A DNA stretch of 30,617 nucleotides. Source: an uncultured Oscillospiraceae bacterium (GTDB taxonomy: Bacteria > Bacillota > Clostridia > Oscillospirales > Acutalibacteraceae). Below the pieces are notes generated by a model. That model made no database searches and was not told the DNA's origin. It saw only the letters and a list, made by a program, of their open reading frames with translations. The stretch covers positions 1 through 30,617 of the forward strand of contig USQH01000003.1 in the NCBI GenBank assembly GCA_900556765.1, given 5' to 3'. Positions 1 through 6,729 of the stretch are shown here, in pieces. Numbering within the stretch: the stretch's first letter is position 1; the number at the start of each line of letters is the position of its first letter. A program made the position numbers and the translations under genes.

Positions 1-237
1 GCGGGCTGCCGGGACCATCAGATGAGGCAGCAGCTGCAGCGCCATATCCTTGAAGGCGCAGGTCGGGCCATGCCAGAGTTCAAGAACAAAGCGTCCATCC
101 GAAAGGTCGGAAAGGGGGGCGGCCCAGTCCTCCTCAAAGCCCCCGTCGGTGTAGGCGGCCGCCGCTGCCTCGGCAAGCTCGCCGGAGGTGATCTTTCGCT
201 TTGCCATAACCACGTCGAGGTTTACAACTATTCTCAT
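1..237 (-). CDS. HTH regulator start joined in-frame to a threonine synthase fragment (partial at window edge)
   Basis: The frame opens with ATG at 235-237, 12 bases after the stop of the DUF2975 gene and behind a GGCGGTGA ribosome binding site, and runs to the window edge (79 codons). Residues 1-23 (MRIVVNLDVVMAKRK, then ITSGELAE) match the start of the small YozG-type Cro/C1 HTH proteins that normally accompany DUF2975 proteins. From about residue 20 the protein reads as threonine synthase: an AAYTDGGFE segment, then LELWHGPTCAFKDMALQLLP, where AFKD holds the PLP-binding lysine region of ThrC. The expected HTH recognition helix is missing, and so is the ThrC N-terminus. The frame is unbroken through the join. 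Either the assembly joined two loci at a short similarity around the GELAE codons, or a real recombination made a fusion. The identification of both halves is by recalled family motifs; the join itself is read directly. Confidence 0.6.
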   Translation of the reverse strand, partial: MRIVVNLDVVMAKRKITSGELAEAAAAAYTDGGFEEDWAAPLSDLSDGRFVLELWHGPTCAFKDMALQLLPHLMVPAAR

Positions 238-249
238 GCCGTCACCGCC

Positions 250-696
250 TCATATGGTCAAGTCGTTTTCGCTTTTTATCTGCACGGCGGCTTCAAACGC
301 ATTTTTGACCACGCGCAGAATGATCGCCATAAAACCGGCGGCGGCAAAAATGATCAGAAGCGGCAGATACCAACATCCCGCGACGGCAGTTATCAGTGCG
401 GCCGCAACACAGCACCATGAAAGTCCGCGCAGCATACTTACGTTGCGCCCGGTAAAGACGCTGCCTGCACGAATGTTTATCAGCAGTCGTGCAAGAAAAT
501 ATATCGCTGTCGCCGCGACAGGCACACAAAGGTAATAGGTGACCGTCACGACATCCGCCACCTGCGGCAAGCCACGCAAATCCGCATAATACCAATCGGC
601 AAGCCATGGCATCAGCACGCACAGCCCGACGAGACATACTGCCGCGATCACCGTCAGAACAAGCGACAGCGTTGCGGAAAAATCAGTTTTTTTCAC
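250..696 (-). CDS. DUF2975 family membrane protein
   Basis: This 148-residue protein has four hydrophobic segments (about residues 8-30, 52-72, 88-108 and 110-128), and its length and layout fit DUF2975 membrane proteins. That family is usually encoded directly beside a small YozG-like HTH regulator, and an HTH start does follow 12 bases downstream, which supports the assignment. The start is GTG at 694-696, preceded by an AAGGATGAT ribosome binding site. A promoter lies upstream at 756-784. The molecular role of the family is not established; the pairing suggests a small membrane-linked regulatory unit. No truncation is seen. The family call rests on size, topology and neighbour rather than a search. 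Confidence 0.75.
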   Translation of the reverse strand: MKKTDFSATLSLVLTVIAAVCLVGLCVLMPWLADWYYADLRGLPQVADVVTVTYYLCVPVAATAIYFLARLLINIRAGSVFTGRNVSMLRGLSWCCVAAALITAVAGCWYLPLLIIFAAAGFMAIILRVVKNAFEAAVQIKSENDLTI

Positions 697-755
697 AATA
701 TCATCCTTCTTTATATGCGATATGCAAAGTTCGGGAAATTTCCCCTGTCACCTGT

Positions 756-784
756 ATACTAATCCATTAATTATCGTTTGTCAA
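756..784 (-). promoter_or_regulatory. Promoter for the DUF2975-HTH pair
   Basis: On the minus strand TTGACA (779-784) is followed after exactly 17 bases by TAGTAT (756-761). It lies about 60 bases before the GTG start of the DUF2975 gene. Confidence 0.65.
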
Positions 785-946
785 TAATTTTTTTCTGTTT
801 TTCAAGTATTTTTTATTCTGTTATATGCGCCGATGTTTAATTCTATATAACTGACCTTTTGAAAACGATAAGCCTTCACGTCTTTAAAAAAATTATGCCG
901 ACTTCGGCAAAAGCAAAACAGCGCGTGCAAAATCATACATTTGCAT

Positions 947-984
947 AACAAAAGCCGCAAGGTTATATCTTGCGGCTTTTGTTT
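947..984 (-). terminator. Hairpin terminator after the MATE gene
   Basis: A perfect 15-bp stem (947-961 with 969-983) around a 7-base loop ends in a TTTTGTT tract on either strand, so it can act in both directions. It lies between the MATE gene end and the DUF2975 promoter, so stopping minus-strand transcripts is the likely role. The remaining non-coding DNA from 785 to 1159 shows no convincing gene. Confidence 0.7.
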
Positions 985-1159
985 CGGCAATTTTCAATAA
1001 TTTCGCAGTTTAATGTTCTGTCTGCAAGCGCATATAGGCTCAATGATACCACTTCATTTTGACATCACTTAACGGCGTCAAATGGTTTTTCCAAACCCTC
1101 CACACGAAGCCGAACGCCTGAGCGGCAATAAAAAAGTGATGCCAAGAGTCGGCGGCATA

Positions 1160-2521
1160 TCAATTATATCGTTTGCAACAACGCTTTTTTTCCCGGCGGT
1201 TGAAAATCAGAAAACCGATGTCAACAAGCAGAATTGTCGTAATCCACGAAAACGGAAACGCATGATACAGCATGGTAATTGTACGGTTTTTCTGAAATAC
1301 CGTGCATATCCAAATAATTCGGAATGCGCAGGTTCCGATCATTGTACTGACGGCAGGATACATGGCGTGTCCGCTGCCGCGCATAGTGCCTGCCGGAATC
1401 TCATACAGATTGCAGATCGGTTCAAAAAGCAAAATGCACAGGATTCGCACAGCTGCGCTCTCAATCACAGCCGGTTTCGGAGAAAAAAGACCGGAGAAAA
1501 AATCTCGGAACAAGACGATGGTAAAAATCAGAACGGAGCTGCAAACTGTCGACAGGCCCAGACAAAGCCAAAATATTTTTCTGCATCTTGCATGTTGTCC
1601 GGCTGCATGATTCTGGCCGGTGAATGTTGTTGCCGTCTGCCCGAAAGCAGTAATAACATAGTATGTAAAATATTCAAAGTTTATGGCAATCGTGCTGCCG
1701 GCAATTGCTGTTTTGCCAAAACTGTTGACCGATGCCTGCACAAAAATGTTTGCAAAGCAAAACACCGCTCCCTGCACGGCGGAAGGAACGCCTGTTTTCA
1801 AAATTTCTGCCGTAAAAGGCAGCGAAAATTGCGGTTTACGAAAGGTCAAATAAAATTGTTCGTCCTGCGTCAGCCGAAGCAGAACTATCAATGCCGAGAG
1901 CAGATTGGAAATATCGGTAGCAATGGCAACGCCCGCCACGCCCATACGGAACACGATTACAAAAAACAGATTCAATCCGACATTGGCAACACCGGAAATT
2001 ACTAACGCAAGAAAGGGATAGCGGCTGTCACCGCGAGCACGGAGGGCAGCGGAGCCGAAATCATACAACAGCAAAAACGGATAGCCCAGCATATAGATTC
2101 GCAAGTAAAGCTCCGCAGCACCGAAAATGCTTTCCGGCGTCCGAATCAGCCGCAACAACGGTCTTGCAACGCCCTGCCCCAAGAATGAGCCTATAACGCC
2201 GATGATGATAGCAAGAAGCATCGCTGTCTGCACCGCATTCGGGATCTCGTTTTCCCGGTTTTGTCCGATTCGGTTTGCAATCAAAATGTTTGCGCCGATT
2301 GACAAGCCGGAGGAAATTGTAACGATCAGCGCAATAATTTCCGTATTCGTCCCTACTGCCGCGAGCGCATCCGCATTGCCGAAAAAGCCGACAACGGCGG
2401 TATCCGCCGCATTGAACAATTGCTGAAGAATGCTGCTCAACGCGATCGGGAGGGTAAACAGCAGCAGCTTTTTGACAAGCGGACCGTGAAGCATATCTAT
2501 ATCCGCGGTTTTTAACTTCAT
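1160..2521 (-). CDS. MATE family multidrug/cation antiporter
   Basis: This 453-residue protein has about twelve hydrophobic segments and the typical MATE start: MLHGPLVKKLL, then LPIALSSILQQLFNAADTAV near residues 23-42. Repeated blocks SGLSIGANILIANRIGQ (about 71-87) and, in the second half, TATTFTGQNHAAGQ fit the two pseudo-symmetric bundles. MATE proteins use Na+ or H+ gradients to expel organic cations and drugs across the cytoplasmic membrane; the substrate cannot be read here. The ATG at 2519-2521 has GGAAGTGA some 8 bases upstream. The gene is divergent from a LysR regulator with promoters sharing the same 100 bases, so LysR control is likely. The C-terminus (REKKRCCKRYN) is basic. After its TGA the same frame stays open for about 39 more codons. 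Confidence 0.9.
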   Translation of the reverse strand: MKLKTADIDMLHGPLVKKLLLFTLPIALSSILQQLFNAADTAVVGFFGNADALAAVGTNTEIIALIVTISSGLSIGANILIANRIGQNRENEIPNAVQTAMLLAIIIGVIGSFLGQGVARPLLRLIRTPESIFGAAELYLRIYMLGYPFLLLYDFGSAALRARGDSRYPFLALVISGVANVGLNLFFVIVFRMGVAGVAIATDISNLLSALIVLLRLTQDEQFYLTFRKPQFSLPFTAEILKTGVPSAVQGAVFCFANIFVQASVNSFGKTAIAGSTIAINFEYFTYYVITAFGQTATTFTGQNHAAGQHARCRKIFWLCLGLSTVCSSVLIFTIVLFRDFFSGLFSPKPAVIESAAVRILCILLFEPICNLYEIPAGTMRGSGHAMYPAVSTMIGTCAFRIIWICTVFQKNRTITMLYHAFPFSWITTILLVDIGFLIFNRREKKRCCKRYN

Positions 2522-2544
2522 ATTCGATCACTTCCGTATGATTA

Positions 2545-2573
2545 TTGAAGTATTATACACTATGTGTTATAAT
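2545..2573 (+). promoter_or_regulatory. LysR promoter overlapping the divergent MATE promoter and a possible operator
   Basis: TTGAAG (2545-2550), 17 bases, then TATAAT (2568-2573) forms a good forward promoter for the LysR gene. On the other strand a TATAAT at 2552-2557 faces the MATE gene, with only a weak -35. Between them an imperfect inverted repeat, TATACAC TAT GTGTTATA (2554-2571), resembles a LysR-type binding site. One bound regulator could therefore control both genes. Confidence 0.55.
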
Positions 2574-2625
2574 ATTAAAAATGAATATAATCGATGAATA
2601 AAATCGAAGAACGGAATAGATAAAA

Positions 2626-3504
2626 ATGGATAATTCCTTATTAAAATATCTTGCCTTTGTCAAAACCGTGGAAAAAGGCAGTTTTACCAGAGCGGCAGAA
2701 AGTCTGAATTACGCCCAGTCCTCAATCAGCAAAATGATTGCCGATTTGGAAAAGGAATGGGGCATGACCCTGTTGGTACGCAGTCGAAACGGAGTTTGTT
2801 TGACCTCTGCGGGCGCGCAGGTTTTACCTCTTTTGCGAAAGGTTTTGAATGACTATAACAATCTGGAAGGTCAGATATCCAAGATGAACGGTATTGAAGC
2901 CGGTGTTGTCCGCATCGGGACATTTTCCAGTGTGGCTATCAACTGGCTGCCGAATATCTTCGCAAAACTGCAAAATGACTATCCCGGCATTGAATATGAA
3001 ATACTTCTCGGTGACTACGATGAGGTCGAGCGTTGGATTGAGGAAGGACGGGTGGACTGCGGTTTTCTGCGACTTCCGACCTTGCCGACATTTGACACAC
3101 TGTCGCTCAAACAGGATGAGTATAAGGTAATACTGCCTGTTGGGCATCCCCTTGCCGAGAATCAAACCGTTGCGATCGAAGATTTAAACGATCTGCCTTT
3201 TTTACTTTTGGAGCATGGAGGGAAAACCGAAGTTTCCGATTTGCTGGAATTCTATCGTGTACATCCCGATATTCGCTTTACCACATGGGAGGATTTTGCC
3301 ATCATGGCCATGGCAGAAAAAGGATTAGGCGTCGGTATTTTGCCTGATTTGATCTTGCGACGCATCCCATATAATATCGAAATACGCCCTTTGAAAGAGC
3401 CGTATTATCGCTCAATCGGCTTAGCGATGAAAAATCGGAATCACCTGACACCCGCCGTTACTAAGTTCATCGAATATTTGCCATTTCGTGAGACGGCGGA
3501 GTAA
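2626..3504 (+). CDS. LysR family transcriptional regulator
   Basis: At 292 residues this has the usual LysR length. Residues 4-62 form the winged helix-turn-helix: FVKTVEKGSFTRAAESLNYA followed by QSSISKMIADLEKEWGMTLL and the RSRNGVCLTSAG wing. From about residue 90 comes the periplasmic-binding-protein-like effector domain (VRIGTFSSVAINWLP; VDCGFLRLP; GLGVGILPD). It probably senses a small ligand and activates or represses the divergent MATE exporter at 1160-2521, as is common for LysR genes beside their targets. The ligand is unknown. The ATG at 2626 has only a weak ribosome binding site (GGAAT), but no better in-frame start is available without losing the HTH. Upstream promoter at 2545-2573. 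Confidence 0.93.
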   Translation: MDNSLLKYLAFVKTVEKGSFTRAAESLNYAQSSISKMIADLEKEWGMTLLVRSRNGVCLTSAGAQVLPLLRKVLNDYNNLEGQISKMNGIEAGVVRIGTFSSVAINWLPNIFAKLQNDYPGIEYEILLGDYDEVERWIEEGRVDCGFLRLPTLPTFDTLSLKQDEYKVILPVGHPLAENQTVAIEDLNDLPFLLLEHGGKTEVSDLLEFYRVHPDIRFTTWEDFAIMAMAEKGLGVGILPDLILRRIPYNIEIRPLKEPYYRSIGLAMKNRNHLTPAVTKFIEYLPFRETAE

Positions 3505-3857
3505 GAAGTAACTCATAAGAATCAGAGGCTTACATCGATAAATTGCGATTTATTGATGTAATTATGCCAAGTGCTTATGGGTTGCACAAAAATGCAGAAA
3601 AGCCCTCTGTTTTCAACAAAGTCAGGCGCTGCAAAAGCGGTTGCGGCATCTGACTCTGCTTTTCCGCCGTCTCGCGGCGTCCAAAGACATTTTTTGCCGC
3701 CTCGCGACGGCAAGCACTTTCAACCGCTGCACTCCGTTACGCTTGCTTCTTTCGTTTCGCGGTGCTCGCGACCATCCCTCCTTCTGCGCTTGAGTCCAAA
3801 TTCGCACATTTAAGCATAACAAAAGCCGCGGCACTATCGTGCTGCGGCTTTTGTTGG
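3505..3857. other. Gene-free 350-base stretch with hairpins and an inverted copy of a tRNA 3' end
   Basis: No convincing gene is seen. Both strands carry short open frames of low-complexity Arg/Ser-rich translation, which I take to be spurious. A near-perfect 12-bp hairpin sits at 3532-3559. A GC-rich imperfect hairpin (CCGTC...GACGG) lies around 3666-3710. Positions 3774-3789 (ATCCCTCCTTCTGCGC) are the exact reverse complement of 3857-3872, the 3' end of the adjacent tRNA-Ser. The stretch may be a decayed or dispersed repeat. Confidence 0.5.
3818..3855 (-). terminator. Terminator after tRNA-Ser(GCU)
   Basis: A 17-bp stem with one G-T wobble (3818-3834 with 3839-3855) and a 4-base loop starts directly after the encoded CCA of the tRNA, and ends in TTTTGTT on the minus strand. 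It shares GCATAACAAAAGCCGC with the hairpin at 943-984. Confidence 0.8.
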
Positions 3858-3944
3858 CGCAGAAGGAGGGATTTGAACCCTCGCGCCGGTTACCCGACCT
3901 ACTCCCTTAGCAGGGGAGCCCCTTCACCACTTGGGTACTTCTGC
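3858..3944 (-). tRNA. tRNA-Ser (anticodon GCU)
   Basis: Read on the minus strand, the acceptor arms GCAGAAG and CTTCTGC pair fully. The anticodon stem CTCCC/GGGAG encloses loop CTGCTAA, giving anticodon GCU (codons AGC/AGU). The T arm contains GGTTCAAATCC, and a long variable arm (TAGGTCGGGTAACCGGC) is typical of serine tRNAs. CCA is encoded at 3855-3857. A terminator follows at once. A TATAAT on the minus strand sits about 9 bases upstream of the 5' end, without a clear -35. Confidence 0.97.
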
Positions 3945-3992
3945 ATGGTGATTATATCCTTCCGCGAAAATGCGCGGCGCATATACTATCTT

Positions 3993-4015
3993 AAAAAAAT
4001 CGGTCATGACCCGAT
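3993..4015 (-). terminator. Small terminator after tRNA-Ser(UGA)
   Basis: On the minus strand ATCGG pairs with CCGAT around a 7-base loop (3999-4015) and runs into seven T residues (3993-3999). It lies 15 bases after the end of the upstream tRNA gene, separating the two tRNA genes. Confidence 0.6.
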
Positions 4016-4029
4016 GAAATGTCGTTTGG

Positions 4030-4115
4030 CGGAGAGAGTGGGATTCGAACCCACGGTGCCTTGCGACACGACGGTTTTCAAGACCGTTCCGTTATGACCA
4101 CTTCGGTATCTCTCC
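4030..4115 (-). tRNA. tRNA-Ser (anticodon UGA)
   Basis: The acceptor arms GGAGAGA and TCTCTCC pair. The anticodon stem ACGGT/ACCGT encloses loop CTTGAAA, giving anticodon UGA (codons UCN). The T arm has GGTTCGAATCC, the long variable arm is present, and CCA is encoded at 4027-4029. It is the second serine tRNA of a tandem minus-strand pair and has its own consensus promoter at 4131-4159. Confidence 0.97.
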
Positions 4116-4130
4116 ATAAATGCAGAAACT

Positions 4131-4159
4131 ATAATATCATACACGGGTCGTTCTGTCAA
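4131..4159 (-). promoter_or_regulatory. Promoter for the tRNA-Ser genes
   Basis: On the minus strand TTGACA (4154-4159), exactly 17 bases, then TATTAT (4131-4136) lies 15 bases before the tRNA-Ser(UGA) 5' end, the right spacing for a stable-RNA promoter. Confidence 0.8.
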
Positions 4160-4214
4160 GCGCCAATGTCAAAATTCTCTGCACACTTTTCAATTTTTTA
4201 TTGCATAAAATAGA

Positions 4215-4243
4215 TAGACATTGCGCGAAAATTGCTTTATAAT
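4215..4243 (+). promoter_or_regulatory. guaA promoter
   Basis: TAGACA (4215-4220), 17 bases, then TATAAT (4238-4243). It overlaps a longer upstream in-frame start at 4232, which therefore cannot be used, and this fixes the guaA start at 4283. Confidence 0.75.
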
Positions 4244-4282
4244 GAGATATTATCACGAAAACCTGAAAAGGAGCGATTTTCT

Positions 4283-5809
4283 ATGGAAAAAATACTCGTT
4301 CTCGACTTCGGCGGCCAGTACAACCAGCTTATCGCACGCCGCGTTCGCGAATGTAATGTTTACTCGGAGGTGCGCTCGTACAAAACTCCCCTCAGCGAGA
4401 TCAAAGCAGCGGGTTACAGCGGAATCATCCTCACCGGAGGACACAAGTCGGTTTACGCAGACGATGCGTTCTTATATGAAAAAGGATTGTTTGAGCTGGA
4501 TATACCCGTTCTCGGTATATGCTACGGCGCACAGCTTATGGCCCATGTTCTCGGCGGCAAGGTTTCCTCGCACGACCGTGAATACGGTCACATCACTGTC
4601 AATTACGACCGCTCCTCCCCCATTTTTGATAAAATGACCGATAGCGATGTCTGCTGGATGAGCCACACCGACTACATTGTCGAGATGCCCGAGGGCTTCA
4701 AAACTATTGCCCACACCGATAACTGCCCCGTCGCCGCTATGGGCTGCGCCGAACGCCGTCTTTACGCCGTTCAGTTTCACCCTGAGGTGCAGCACACAAA
4801 CAACGGTATAAACATTTTCCGCTCCTTTATATATAATGTATGCGGTTGCAAGGGCGAATGGACTATGTCCTCGTTCGTGGAACGCACTGTAAACGAGTTG
4901 CGTGAAAAAATCGGCAGCAAAAAGGTGCTGTGCGCTCTTTCCGGCGGCGTTGATTCGTCGGTCGCGGCGCTTTTGCTGCACAAGGCGTGCGGCAATTCTC
5001 TGACCTGCATTTTCGTCGATCACGGTCTGCTCCGTAAGGATGAGGCGAAACAGGTGGTCGAAATGTTCCGCGGTAAATACAATATCAACCTGATCGCCGT
5101 TGACGCGTCGGAACAGTTTCTCGGCAAACTCGCAGGCGTTTCGGATCCCGAGCAAAAAAGAAAGATCATCGGCGAGGAATTTATTCGTGTATTTGAATCC
5201 GAAGCGAAAAAGCTCGGCAAAGTCGATTTCCTTGTTCAAGGAACCATCTACCCCGACCGCATTGAGTCGGGAGTGGGCGACGCCGCTTTAATAAAATCAC
5301 ATCACAATGTCGGCGGATTGCCGGACGTTGTTGATTTCGAGGAAATCATTGAGCCGCTGCGCGACCTGTTCAAGGACGAGGTCAGAAAGGTCGGTCTGGA
5401 GCTGGGTATGCCGGAGTATATGGTATACCGTCAGCCCTTCCCCGGTCCCGGTCTCGGCGTGCGAATTATCGGTGATATCACGCGCGAAAAGGTCGCAATT
5501 CTGCAGGATGCCGACGCAATCTTCCGTGAGGAGATCGCCGCCGCAGGACTTGACCGTTCGATCGGCCAGTACTTTGCCGTGCTGACCAATATGCGCTCTG
5601 TCGGCGTTATGGGCGATTACCGCACATACGATTACACAGTCGCGCTGCGAGCCGTTGATACCAGCGACTTCATGACTGCCGATTGGTCGCGCATACCTCA
5701 TGAGGTTCTTGCACGCGCGTCCGCACGCATCGTTAACGAGGTTAAAAACGTCAACCGCATTTGCTACGACATCACCTCCAAGCCCCCCGCAACCATCGAG
5801 TGGGAGTAA
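4283..5809 (+). CDS. guaA: GMP synthase (glutamine-hydrolysing)
   Basis: The 508-residue protein converts XMP to GMP using ATP and glutamine, the last step of guanine nucleotide synthesis in the cytosol. The N-terminal class I glutamine amidotransferase domain carries the nucleophile Cys80 in GICYGAQ and the His166/Glu168 pair in QFHPEV. The ATP-pyrophosphatase domain starts near residue 215 with the SGGVDSS loop (220-226). The C-terminal dimerisation domain ends in the conserved PPATIEWE. The ATG at 4283 has AAAAGGAG about 10 bases upstream. The usual GGP motif of the amidotransferase domain reads TGGHKSVY here, a small variant. No guanine riboswitch is visible. The 3' end of the gene encodes the classic GAGTGGGA integration core (see 5796-5888). 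A strong terminator lies at 5979-6017. Confidence 0.98.
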   Translation: MEKILVLDFGGQYNQLIARRVRECNVYSEVRSYKTPLSEIKAAGYSGIILTGGHKSVYADDAFLYEKGLFELDIPVLGICYGAQLMAHVLGGKVSSHDREYGHITVNYDRSSPIFDKMTDSDVCWMSHTDYIVEMPEGFKTIAHTDNCPVAAMGCAERRLYAVQFHPEVQHTNNGINIFRSFIYNVCGCKGEWTMSSFVERTVNELREKIGSKKVLCALSGGVDSSVAALLLHKACGNSLTCIFVDHGLLRKDEAKQVVEMFRGKYNINLIAVDASEQFLGKLAGVSDPEQKRKIIGEEFIRVFESEAKKLGKVDFLVQGTIYPDRIESGVGDAALIKSHHNVGGLPDVVDFEEIIEPLRDLFKDEVRKVGLELGMPEYMVYRQPFPGPGLGVRIIGDITREKVAILQDADAIFREEIAAAGLDRSIGQYFAVLTNMRSVGVMGDYRTYDYTVALRAVDTSDFMTADWSRIPHEVLARASARIVNEVKNVNRICYDITSKPPATIEWE

Positions 5810-5888
5810 TCACAGAAAGCCTAAAAGCCCAGTAATATCAAGGGTTTTCCGATTTTGCCCACCCGTTTTGATAACACTTTGATAACAC
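5796..5888. other. Possible integration-site scar at the guaA 3' end
   Basis: The last codons of guaA contain GAGTGGGA, known from tyrosine-recombinase genomic islands that insert at the end of guaA. Seventy bases on, an 11-bp unit TTTGATAACAC is repeated in tandem (5867-5877 and 5878-5888), resembling integrase arm-type sites. No second core copy and no integrase gene are seen, so this is at most an empty or decayed site. Confidence 0.35.
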
Positions 5889-5978
5889 TTCGTTGGACTG
5901 CCATTATTCTGAAATTCCGAGGGTTTCGGGGTTGCAGATGATTTCCGACGGCTTGGACGAAGCACAAAACCATATTTT

Positions 5979-6017
5979 AAGCCCGTACCGATGAATTCCC
6001 ATCGGTACGGGCTTTTT
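5979..6017 (+). terminator. guaA terminator
   Basis: A perfect 15-bp stem (5979-5993 with 6000-6014), 6-base loop and TTTTT tail (6013-6017) form a strong intrinsic terminator. It lies 170 bases after guaA and faces the convergent DUF6518 gene. Confidence 0.9.
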
Positions 6018-6045
6018 GTCATTATTTTAATCAGCAAATAGGGGT

Positions 6046-6537
6046 TCATCGTTGAATTTTCTTAAAAAACAGAAAGTAAATCAAAAGTCCGTCTATGATA
6101 AAATCATAAATTCTCAATTTATCAAACAAGATGATACCGGACATGACGGAAACCAAAACAATTCCAACGCTTATAATTTTCGGAAAAGCCCCTTTTTCCT
6201 TTGTAAACCATGTAAAATATGCAAATATCGGCGAAATCAAAGCAAACACAGTCCAGCCGATAATATACTCGCGGCTGTACACGCCTTTTGTTATAATCGC
6301 CGTTGCGTAATAGGTAATCAGCATACCGATACAAAACGGAAGAATATTCAACATTGCTTTTTTTGCCGAAGTGCTGTAAACGGAAATCAATGTTCCAAGC
6401 AGTATCCATATAGCCAATTGAGAAAAAATATTTCCCAAATTCTGCGTATAAATATCGAGCAATCGGCTGATCACTCCAAGAAAAAGTCCGCATATTAACA
6501 TAACGACCGGATTAAGAACCCTCTTCAAACTACTCAC
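6046..6537 (-). CDS. DUF6518-like small membrane protein
   Basis: A 163-residue protein with about six hydrophobic segments covering nearly the whole length (for example LNPVVMLICGLFLGVISRLLD near residues 8-28 and LNILPFCIGMLITYYATAII near 63-82). The pattern of a first helix ending in RLLD, then an IWILLGTLISVYS helix and a TYYATA helix resembles DUF6518 proteins; this is from memory and no function is known. The start is GTG at 6535-6537 with no strong ribosome binding site. A TTGACA promoter lies upstream. It is convergent with guaA. It could be a remnant cargo gene if the guaA end was once an integration site, but nothing in its composition shows this. Confidence 0.6.
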   Translation of the reverse strand: MSSLKRVLNPVVMLICGLFLGVISRLLDIYTQNLGNIFSQLAIWILLGTLISVYSTSAKKAMLNILPFCIGMLITYYATAIITKGVYSREYIIGWTVFALISPIFAYFTWFTKEKGAFPKIISVGIVLVSVMSGIILFDKLRIYDFIIDGLLIYFLFFKKIQR

Positions 6538-6577
6538 CCATGCACATTAAGTTATATTAATTATCTCAATCATCCAT

Positions 6578-6607
6578 ATTTTACACCGTTTAATACGCTC
6601 TTGTCAA
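6578..6607 (-). promoter_or_regulatory. Promoter for the DUF6518-like gene
   Basis: On the minus strand TTGACA (6602-6607), 18 bases, then TAAAAT (6578-6583), about 40 bases before the GTG start. Confidence 0.6.
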
Positions 6608-6687
6608 ATTTTATGTATCCGGTATTTACAGCAAATCTGCAAATAGCATTTTCTCAGATAAATAAACTATGAAAAGCCGCATCGGTA

Positions 6688-6696
6688 TGATATAAT
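6688..6696 (+). promoter_or_regulatory. Extended -10 promoter for nagA
   Basis: TG at 6688-6689, one base, then TATAAT at 6691-6696 gives an extended -10 element about 33 bases before the nagA start. No clear -35 hexamer is present. Confidence 0.45.
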
Positions 6697-6729
6697 AAAC
6701 TGCATAATACATATAAAGCGGGTAATTAC

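Noticed and set aside
802..990. A 62-codon minus-strand frame
   Set aside because: It starts inside the terminator hairpin, lacks a ribosome binding site and has no family signal.
1082..2005. A 307-codon plus-strand frame opposite the MATE gene
   Set aside because: It is antisense to a gene with clear MATE motifs, is Cys/Lys/Asn-rich without domains, and has no ribosome binding site.
3762..4097. A plus-strand frame reading RRRRDLNPRAGYPT and similar
   Set aside because: This is the well-known false translation across the antisense strand of tRNA genes; both tRNA-Ser genes cover it.
4232..4282. Upstream start of guaA adding 17 residues
   Set aside because: This start lies inside the guaA promoter, and the ATG at 4283 has the proper ribosome binding site and family N-terminus.
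4472..5239. A 255-codon minus-strand frame opposite guaA
   Set aside because: It is a shadow of the conserved guaA coding frame and shows no recognisable domain.
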